DNA from: a virus
Length of the DNA: 64,000 nt
Strand: one strand, 5' to 3'
IMG/VR virus record: IMGVR_UViG_3300042691_050360
Location: 1 to 64,000 of that record
Shown: in pieces, positions 58,369-64,000 of the stretch
How positions within the stretch are numbered: position 1 is the stretch's first letter
How the letters are laid out: each line of letters starts with the position of its first letter
Notes under the pieces: model-generated
The model's database searches: none
Told to the model about the DNA's origin: nothing
What the model saw: only the letters and a program-made list of their open reading frames with translations
Translations under genes and position numbers: made by a program

Positions 58369-59421
58369 ATGAGAAAGTTAGCGGGCACTGATGTAATTGT
58401 ATTAATCAAAACAGCTCTAAAGGATGAAATAGTCCTTAGAGAAGCACAGACTTTATCAAGAAACGATTTTGCATCAAACGACTTACTCACAGATTGTTTT
58501 TTCCGAATTTGCCCCGCTGGATTCTCATCTGATCAATTTGCCAGTAAAACAGCAAGTGCTGAAGTTTTAAAAACTCTTGAGGCTGTAAAGAAAGAAATTC
58601 TTGATTCGGGTGTGAGAAAAGCTTTTAATTATATCCAAAATGTAAGAAATTCAGAAGACAATGCAGTTGTATTAGAGAACGCACTTAACGAAACAAATAA
58701 ATTATCTAAAGTAGAATTTCAACACAGAGCTGCAAATCTAATAAACTTTTTATCCAAGTATATAGATGGAGAGTCAAATAGACAAGCCCTGGCGAGCTCT
58801 TGCACCAAGGTTATTCATGGTGAACTAGACGATGCCTCTAACATGTTGCGTAATATTTTCGCCCGGTCAAATCCTCAACAAAACATTAAAACTGCATTTG
58901 TAACCATTAAGCAACAGATTGGAGAAGGTTATCAGATGTGCCCTAAAGGAATTTTTCAGTCAGGGTATCCAGTTCCTATGCCTATCTCAAGCTGCAGAGA
59001 TTATTGCGTAGACGCAAGACTAAATCCAGATGGCACTGTTGGCTGTAACTACGTTAAATGGCTTAATGACCACGTTATCACGCAGGAACAAGCACTTAAT
59101 ATCCCAGACAAGATCTTGACAGAGCAAACCACATCCAATCTTGAGCCAGGACAGAGAACTAAATTCCCAATGTCTGACCAAGATTCTCAAGACATGAGAA
59201 TGGTTAGAGATGAAAAACTAACAGAATCTGTAACAACAAAGTCATGGGAAGAGCAATTAAGCAAAGTTCACGAAAAGAGCCAAGCAGGAAAAGAAGATAA
59301 AAGTACGCTTTTGGCTTCTGAAGATGCACTCGAAAAGCTTCTAAAAAATGTCAGAGACGTGTTCGACGAAGACGATCTTGATAACTTAGAACAACAATTA
59401 AGAGAAGCCGTAGGTGAATAA
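58369..59421 (+). CDS. Hypothetical virion protein with Cys-rich segment, 350 aa
   Basis: Unrecognised. Residues about 190-232 hold a Cys-rich segment (QMCPKGIFQSG, SSCRDYCVDA, GCNYVKW) that could bind a metal or form disulfides. The C-terminal 60 residues are a charged helix (DEDDLDNLEQQLREAVGE). It sits in the head operon, 4 nt after the preceding gene. Function unknown. Confidence 0.45.
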   Translation: MRKLAGTDVIVLIKTALKDEIVLREAQTLSRNDFASNDLLTDCFFRICPAGFSSDQFASKTASAEVLKTLEAVKKEILDSGVRKAFNYIQNVRNSEDNAVVLENALNETNKLSKVEFQHRAANLINFLSKYIDGESNRQALASSCTKVIHGELDDASNMLRNIFARSNPQQNIKTAFVTIKQQIGEGYQMCPKGIFQSGYPVPMPISSCRDYCVDARLNPDGTVGCNYVKWLNDHVITQEQALNIPDKILTEQTTSNLEPGQRTKFPMSDQDSQDMRMVRDEKLTESVTTKSWEEQLSKVHEKSQAGKEDKSTLLASEDALEKLLKNVRDVFDEDDLDNLEQQLREAVGE

Positions 59422-59422
59422 A

Positions 59423-59764
59423 ATGTCCTGGTACAGATTGGCTAAAGATTATGTGAATACATATAATCAAAATGCATTAACTCAATATTACCAAGCAAAG
59501 GATAAAGCTCAGTTTACAAATTCGCTCGAAATCCCCGATCAACCTGACAGTAACCCAGAAGAGATGGGACTTGAAAAAGCCCTTAATCCAGAAAGAGATA
59601 ATATAGTCAAGAATCCAAAGATGATGAACGAGATTAAACAACCAGTAAGGGTTAAAGCAACAGGTCAAGGATCTGATGCACTGCTTAACATTAATAAAGA
59701 TATGCCGATATATAACAACGGCGGAAACAATTTCATAAATACGACAGACTGGAACACAAACTAG
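59423..59764 (+). CDS. Hypothetical protein, 113 aa
   Basis: I start at ATG 59423 (MSWYRLAKDY), 1 nt after the previous stop; GTG 59414 is the alternative. The protein is Asn/Gln-rich and probably disordered. Its stop codon is part of the left arm of the terminator at 59758-59780. Function unknown. Confidence 0.45.
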   Translation: MSWYRLAKDYVNTYNQNALTQYYQAKDKAQFTNSLEIPDQPDSNPEEMGLEKALNPERDNIVKNPKMMNEIKQPVRVKATGQGSDALLNINKDMPIYNNGGNNFINTTDWNTN

Positions 59765-59782
59765 GTTCACAACCTAGTTTTT
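59758..59782 (+). terminator. Rho-independent terminator before the portal gene
   Basis: A 10-bp perfect stem (59758-59767 with 59771-59780) with a CAC loop, followed by TT. It separates the upstream head genes from the portal gene, which has its own promoter. Confidence 0.85.
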
Positions 59783-59795
59783 CATAAAATCTATG

Positions 59796-59801
59796 TACAA
59801 T
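59796..59801 (+). promoter_or_regulatory. -10-like box of the portal gene
   Basis: TACAAT preceded by G, 22 nt from TTG 59823. Unlike the leaderless cases it gives a leader of about 15 nt with AGGAG (59809-59813). Confidence 0.45.
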
Positions 59802-59822
59802 CTAAACTAGGAGCTAAAAAGT

Positions 59823-62174
59823 TTGTTCAGAGATTCCAATATTCCATCATTGACTTCAGTTATGACATCTATGGCACAGAGTGTCTTTGAAAAAACTGCT
59901 TCTAGACAACCTAATGCAACAACTGGTGACCAGGAATGGCCACAAATCAGAACAGCAAAGGGTATTGGGCCAACAGGGGGGCGATATGCACAAATGTCCT
60001 CCAATATGCTTAACAACACAACTACGTCGCCCAATTTTTATTCCCCGTTTCTTACACCGTCGTCTTTCCAAATACCTAGCACCAGAAAGGAAATCTACCT
60101 CTGGTCAAACTGGTGGAGAAATAACGAGCCAAAAGTTGCAGCCGCGATTAACTTTTATACTAACTTTCCATTTAATGGCTGGAAGCTGGAATGTAAATCT
60201 GGAGTAGTTAAAGACTATTTTGAGAAGTTAATTAAAAAACTGAATTTTCAAAAGTTTCTTCCGTTGATATCTAATTCATACCACCTGTATGGAGATGCGT
60301 TCGTGCTTACTGAAATAGACTGCCCTGCGTGTGGCGGGGGAATGATTAACCAAAGAACCGGTGAACTGTGCGAGCACCAAGGTGCAACTTGGAAATCTAT
60401 TTCCATCCTGAATCCAGATTCAGTTATGATTACGCCGGGGTTCGTTTCTACAGAGCCCACTTATGCATATCTACCCAATGACCGGGAAATAAAAGTGGTC
60501 ATGGAGGGCAGACCGAGAGAGCTCTTTGATCAAATTCCAGATGTGGTAAAAGCGAAGATCAGAGCAAAGCAACCAATACCGCTCGATCCTATGTGCATTC
60601 ACCACTTTAAATATGGTTCGGATTATTGGTCAGACTACGGAACTTCAATTGTTAAGCCGCTTTTTGTTACTCTGGCTTATAAAGATAAACTGAGACAGGC
60701 ACAATGGCTGATTGCAGAAAGGCACATTATCCCAACCAAGATTGTTATGGTGGGAGATAACGAAAGACCAGCTTCACAGGCCGACCTTGATTCTGTGCAA
60801 GATCAACTCTCCGCTGTTGCGAATGATCCTAATTTAACACTGGTTGTGCCGCATGCCTTCAAATATGAATTCGTTGGTGCCAATGGCCAAATCCTCCCAG
60901 TTTCGAATGAATTTGAACTTTTAGATCAAGAGATTCTTGATGGATTGATGGTTAATAAAGCACTTCTCAATGGAGAGGGCCCGGCTTATGGTAATGCACA
61001 AGTTGGATTGCTTGCCATGAACGAGCGTCTTGAAACTTGGCGAAGAGAGGTTTCTCACTGGATTCAAGAAAAGCTTTTCAAAAAAGTTGCAGAATGGAAC
61101 GGGTTTTATGCAGAGGGCGAAGGCGGACAACAAGAGCTAATCTATCCTACAATTGTTTTTGACCCACTTCGGCTTAAAGATAACACTGGAACTCTTCAGA
61201 TGTTGGTCACAGCACAGAGCAACGGCGTTATATCTGCGGAAACCTTAGTTGAAGAATTTGGCCTTAACTGGGATCAAGAAGTTGAAAGACTCAGGTTTGA
61301 ACAAGGAATGAATTTTGTTAATTCTTCCGAGGTTATGAATACAGATCTTAATGTTGGTTTTGGTGGAGTTAGTGGGGAAGGTTTCGGGGCAGGTTCTGCA
61401 CCAGGCGGTGCACCACTTGGGGGAATGATGGATGCTGGTGCTCCACCAGCCCCCGGAGGAATGGGTGACATGGGTGCGGGAGCACCAGCTGAAGCACCCG
61501 CCGGAGGAATGGGTGCTCCAGAGCCAGCCGCAATGGCGGAAGTCCTTCATGGACAATATAAGTTCGCTTCAAATTTGATGAATGAAATTTCTTTCAACAG
61601 AACATCAATGGCAAGCCTTGATGATAGGGAATTTATTAGCGAAGTGGACAGAGAGCTGAATCAGAAGTTGGCCGTTACTGGCAGAGCACATGTTGGCGAT
61701 ATTCCTGAAGATCTGGAACCCGTGAAGCCTTGGTCTTGGCATCCTATCGGAGAACCTATGAACTACGATGCTGTAAAGCTGGTTAAAATGGCTAAGGTTA
61801 AACAAAAGCAAAATATCCACGGATATACTTCTTTGGAGAAAAAGCTTTATCAGATTGTGATGCAGATTGGTGCACCTCTGGCTTTTTACGCTCAATATGA
61901 GGCTGGGCCAGGAAAGGAATACATTCTCGATGGTGCCTTCCCTCAAATTAAACTGGCTGTGGAAGCAGATGGAGAAATCTGGCACAATAACCCACAAAAA
62001 ATAGAATCTGACAAAAACAGAGATGTGTCTATTTCAAGACAGGGTTGGACAATCCTTAGGTTCACTGACAAAGAAATTACCAAGCAACCTAAGGATGTAG
62101 CAATGGTTATTAAGCAAGCCATCCAGAAGTTACTTGGTAATTATAACACACCAAGCGGGCAACAGACTGTTTAG
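59823..62174 (+). CDS. Portal protein fused to a Vsr/DUF559-like nuclease domain
   Basis: The 783-aa protein has a portal-like body over about 1-510: WSNWWRNNEPKVAAAINFYT, WKLECKSG, GDAFVLTEIDCPACGGG, then FKYGSDYWSDYGTSIVKPL, and LNGEGPAYGNAQVGLLAMN with a helical clip/stem region. A Gly/Ala/Pro-rich linker (about 512-580) follows. The last 120 residues read as a Vsr/DUF559 PD-(D/E)XK domain: VEADGEIWHNN near 712, DKNRDVSISRQGW near 729 and ILRFTDKEI near 745, matching the E..DG..H...D..RD..G..RF..e pattern. Start is TTG 59823 with AGGAG 9 nt upstream. The portal conducts DNA; the nuclease could help cut or protect DNA at the vertex. Confidence 0.75.
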   Translation: MFRDSNIPSLTSVMTSMAQSVFEKTASRQPNATTGDQEWPQIRTAKGIGPTGGRYAQMSSNMLNNTTTSPNFYSPFLTPSSFQIPSTRKEIYLWSNWWRNNEPKVAAAINFYTNFPFNGWKLECKSGVVKDYFEKLIKKLNFQKFLPLISNSYHLYGDAFVLTEIDCPACGGGMINQRTGELCEHQGATWKSISILNPDSVMITPGFVSTEPTYAYLPNDREIKVVMEGRPRELFDQIPDVVKAKIRAKQPIPLDPMCIHHFKYGSDYWSDYGTSIVKPLFVTLAYKDKLRQAQWLIAERHIIPTKIVMVGDNERPASQADLDSVQDQLSAVANDPNLTLVVPHAFKYEFVGANGQILPVSNEFELLDQEILDGLMVNKALLNGEGPAYGNAQVGLLAMNERLETWRREVSHWIQEKLFKKVAEWNGFYAEGEGGQQELIYPTIVFDPLRLKDNTGTLQMLVTAQSNGVISAETLVEEFGLNWDQEVERLRFEQGMNFVNSSEVMNTDLNVGFGGVSGEGFGAGSAPGGAPLGGMMDAGAPPAPGGMGDMGAGAPAEAPAGGMGAPEPAAMAEVLHGQYKFASNLMNEISFNRTSMASLDDREFISEVDRELNQKLAVTGRAHVGDIPEDLEPVKPWSWHPIGEPMNYDAVKLVKMAKVKQKQNIHGYTSLEKKLYQIVMQIGAPLAFYAQYEAGPGKEYILDGAFPQIKLAVEADGEIWHNNPQKIESDKNRDVSISRQGWTILRFTDKEITKQPKDVAMVIKQAIQKLLGNYNTPSGQQTV

Positions 62175-62470
62175 GATTTCTTGAAAAAATTCAAGATCCT
62201 AGATAGGAGAGATGGCTTCTTGCATTTGCAATTATCAGGGCAACCAAATGCTTGTTGTTCTGATAAAACAATACGGTCACTTTCGGTGCAAACCACGCCA
62301 TCTACGGTGGCAGCTTCGCGGCGGATTGGTTTAGCTTCGCCCGTGTCCGCCTTCAGAGAGATATATTCCAAAGCTTCTTCCTCGCTTTGGAATAATTTAA
62401 CAGCTCTCTTTCCGCCCTCCTTCATCATGGCGTACTTGCCGTTTTTCTTGACCACATAATAATTACTCAT
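62171..62470 (-). CDS. DUF2188-like small protein
   Basis: The 99-aa protein starts at ATG 62470 (MSNYYVVKKNGKYAMMKEGG), like the DUF2188 pattern of a short strand-strand-helix domain (YVV...KYAMM...KRAVKLF...EEALEYI). A Cys-containing segment (GCPDNCKCKKPS) and an amphipathic C-terminal helix (LLSRILNFFKKS) follow. The longer frame to 62611 is ignored because ATG 62470 has a TATATT box 6 nt upstream. It is convergent with the portal gene, whose stop it overlaps by 4 nt. Role unknown. Confidence 0.6.
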   Translation of the reverse strand: MSNYYVVKKNGKYAMMKEGGKRAVKLFQSEEEALEYISLKADTGEAKPIRREAATVDGVVCTESDRIVLSEQQAFGCPDNCKCKKPSLLSRILNFFKKS

Positions 62471-62476
62471 AATATA

Positions 62477-62482
62477 AATATA
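62477..62482 (-). promoter_or_regulatory. -10-like box, 6 nt before ATG 62470
   Basis: Minus-strand TATATT preceded by G, 6-nt spacer. A second, plus-strand box (62514) lies 32 bp away, making a compact divergent promoter pair. Confidence 0.5.
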
Positions 62483-62513
62483 CATACAGGGGCAAGGAAA
62501 AGTTTCCAAGAAA

Positions 62514-62519
62514 TATAAT
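62514..62519 (+). promoter_or_regulatory. -10-like box, 6 nt before ATG 62526
   Basis: Perfect TATAAT, 6-nt spacer to the prohead protease start. Confidence 0.55.
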
Positions 62520-62525
62520 TTAAGC

Positions 62526-64000
62526 ATGATTAAAAGAGGCATAAGCGGTGGAATGTTGTCTGTTAGTTCTTTAATTGACAAGAGCGAAAGATCAGCATTA
62601 GTTAAAAACACTATGGTAAAAACATCTTCTTCTATACGGGAAGCTGCTAAAATTGGTCTTCAGTCGTTGTATGCTAATGCCGATGAAGTTCTCGAAAGAT
62701 ATAAAGATTTTGATATTATCAAGGAAATGAAGGCCAGAAACGGTGCCAACCTTCTCTGGGTAAGAGCAAGAGCTATTGATGCAGATGTTTGTAATGCAAA
62801 CGGTGACTATTTTGAAGAGTCCGAGCTAACTAAAGAAGTGGATTGCCAGGGCAAGAAAATGCCGGCATACAAAACATTCGAAGGTGTGCCTATTTACACC
62901 AACCATAAAAATGACAACATCGAAGAAGCAAAGGGGATGGTTGTTTATGCTGAATGGGATGATGAAGAAAAGTGCGTCTATTGTGTGTTCTTCATAGACG
63001 AAGATGCTTATCCAGATATCGCCAGAGGAGTGCGACAGGGCTATATCCATGATGTATCAATGGGTTGTTCTGTTAATGAAGGTAAGTGCTCCATCTGCGG
63101 CAACAAAGCAACCACTGAAAAAGATTATTGCGATTGTCTTAAAAAATACAAAGGTAAGATGCACCCATCCGGGAAGAAAGCATTTGAATATAACTATGGA
63201 ATTAAATTCATAGAACTTTCCTGCGTAGGAGATGGTGCCTTTGATGCATGTGAAATTCTTGAGCTTTATGATCAAGATGATCTTCTCCAGAAAGCCGCTG
63301 GAACAATTAAATCAGCACAAGCTTTAAACTCATCAATTTCGCTCGCTGTTTCCATGAATGATGAAATTTCTGACAAAAGAGAAGTGGAATCTGCCTTAAG
63401 ACAGCTACAAAATCTGAACAAAGATATTATTAAAATTGCTCAGACAGCTGGAACCCTAGTTGGTGGACAATTAATAGGAAATGCTGGAGCCCAAAATGCT
63501 ACAGTAGTTAAGGTTTTGCAAGGACTCGGTATTGACCCAAGCGGAAGCTTGAATATTCTTGATCTTGTAAATCTTGCACTCAACTTCCTTGAAGTGGCTG
63601 TTTTAAATCTATTCTCAAGAAAAGATAATATCGACCTTACGCATGTGGCTAAGCTCACAAAAGCAATGGGTGAATTACAGAATACGCTCCAAGACATGAT
63701 CGATGACGGAATTGAAACAGCTGGGCAAAAAGGCGGACAACCAATGATTCCAGCACAGCCTCAGCCTCAAGGCCAGCCAGCTGGAGCTGCTCCGGCAGCA
63801 CCCGCTCAAGAGCCTGCACCAGCTCAGGCTGCAGCACCGCCGGCACAGCAAATGAGTTTCACTCCTGCTGTTGGACAAATGATTTCCCCGTTTTCTCAAC
63901 AACCAATGGCTATGCCATTGGGCGGAGGAGTTTCAGCAAGCAACAACAATGTGAGAATGGTCTGGGCTTCATCAAACAATGAAGTGGAATCAACTCCTAT
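62526..64000 (+). CDS. Prohead protease (T4 gp21-like family), 3' end beyond the window
   Basis: The frame is open from ATG 62526 to the end (491 residues). Residues about 80-190 match phage prohead proteases: NANGDYFEESEL, VPIYTNHKND with the probable catalytic His near 126-128, and GYIHDVSMGCSVNEGKC with the probable catalytic Ser near 177. Two Cys pairs (CSICG and CDC) follow and may bind zinc. The C-terminal part (about 400-460) is Pro/Ala/Gln-rich and resembles a scaffold tail. Such fusions of protease and scaffold are known. It would cleave head proteins during maturation. The gene carries on beyond base 64000. Confidence 0.72.
   Translation, partial: MIKRGISGGMLSVSSLIDKSERSALVKNTMVKTSSSIREAAKIGLQSLYANADEVLERYKDFDIIKEMKARNGANLLWVRARAIDADVCNANGDYFEESELTKEVDCQGKKMPAYKTFEGVPIYTNHKNDNIEEAKGMVVYAEWDDEEKCVYCVFFIDEDAYPDIARGVRQGYIHDVSMGCSVNEGKCSICGNKATTEKDYCDCLKKYKGKMHPSGKKAFEYNYGIKFIELSCVGDGAFDACEILELYDQDDLLQKAAGTIKSAQALNSSISLAVSMNDEISDKREVESALRQLQNLNKDIIKIAQTAGTLVGGQLIGNAGAQNATVVKVLQGLGIDPSGSLNILDLVNLALNFLEVAVLNLFSRKDNIDLTHVAKLTKAMGELQNTLQDMIDDGIETAGQKGGQPMIPAQPQPQGQPAGAAPAAPAQEPAPAQAAAPPAQQMSFTPAVGQMISPFSQQPMAMPLGGGVSASNNNVRMVWASSNNEVESTP

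Noticed and set aside
61605-61997. Minus-strand ORF of 130 codons in the portal gene
   Set aside because: It is antisense to the conserved C-terminal nuclease-like domain and shows no own signals.
1-64000. Lysogeny or integration module (integrase, attachment site, repressor)
   Set aside because: I find no recombinase, excisionase or CI-like repressor; the few helix-turn-helix proteins are sigma-like or unassigned.

Overview
The window is a contiguous piece of a large tailed double-stranded DNA phage (Caudoviricetes type, probably a genome well above 100 kb). The evidence is a terminase large subunit, portal protein and prohead protease in late-gene order, an almost complete phage-borne replisome, two adjacent tRNA genes, ribosomal protein bS21, several free-standing homing-type endonucleases, and gene packing with 1-17 nt overlaps throughout. 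The DNA is A+T rich. I see no integrase, repressor or other lysogeny gene. The host is not identifiable from what I can see; it is a bacterium whose ribosomes use Shine-Dalgarno sites (AAGGAG/GGAGG before many internal genes).

Layout. 1-3230: end of an unknown gene, terminator, tRNA-Met/Ile(CAT), tRNA-Glu(TTC), unknown genes, a fucosyltransferase-like enzyme and a phosphoesterase. 3231-6678: a CCA-adding enzyme gene interrupted in its HD domain by an antisense HNH endonuclease gene, then a DUF723/EDxHD-type endonuclease. 6741-20353: mostly minus-strand accessory genes: Fe/Mn superoxide dismutase, a DUF5856 ferritin-like protein, a glycosyltransferase, bS21, HAD phosphatase, GMP reductase, DUF5872 protein, HNH endonuclease, PD-(D/E)XK nuclease, RusA resolvase and two probable virion proteins. 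20372-38078: plus-strand replication and recombination block with split Rad50/Mre11, a Ycf46-like AAA+ ATPase, helicase loader, DnaB, split DnaG (zinc domain at 28213, TOPRIM at 35611), DnaE with PHP domain, SSB, RecA/UvsX and RecJ. 38115-48024: three sigma-like factors, a SpoVS/Alba-like protein, class I ribonucleotide reductase, MazG-like pyrophosphohydrolase, DnaX clamp loader, DnaN clamp and a possible delta subunit. 48089-64000: packaging and head genes (TerS candidate, TerL, a run of unknown virion-type proteins, DUF192 protein, portal fused to a Vsr/DUF559-like nuclease domain, prohead protease running off the end).

How it fits together. DnaB, its loader, two-part DnaG, DnaE, DnaN and DnaX would make a largely host-independent Pol III-type fork. 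SSB, RecA, RecJ, Rad50/Mre11 and RusA would drive recombination and repair; RNR, MazG and GMP reductase manage nucleotides; tRNAs, CCA enzyme and bS21 act on translation; the sigma-like proteins probably redirect transcription.

Most striking non-gene signal: at least 16 transcription units on both strands carry a -10-like hexamer (TATAAT, TAAATA, TAAAAT and similar) placed exactly 6 nt before the start codon or tRNA 5' end, implying leaderless mRNAs from a phage promoter class. Other highlights are an antisense endonuclease insertion that keeps the host gene frame open, a Rad50 gene split at its zinc hook around mre11, a portal-nuclease fusion, a terminator hairpin with a start codon in its loop, and strong over-representation of the octamer ACAATCTG.
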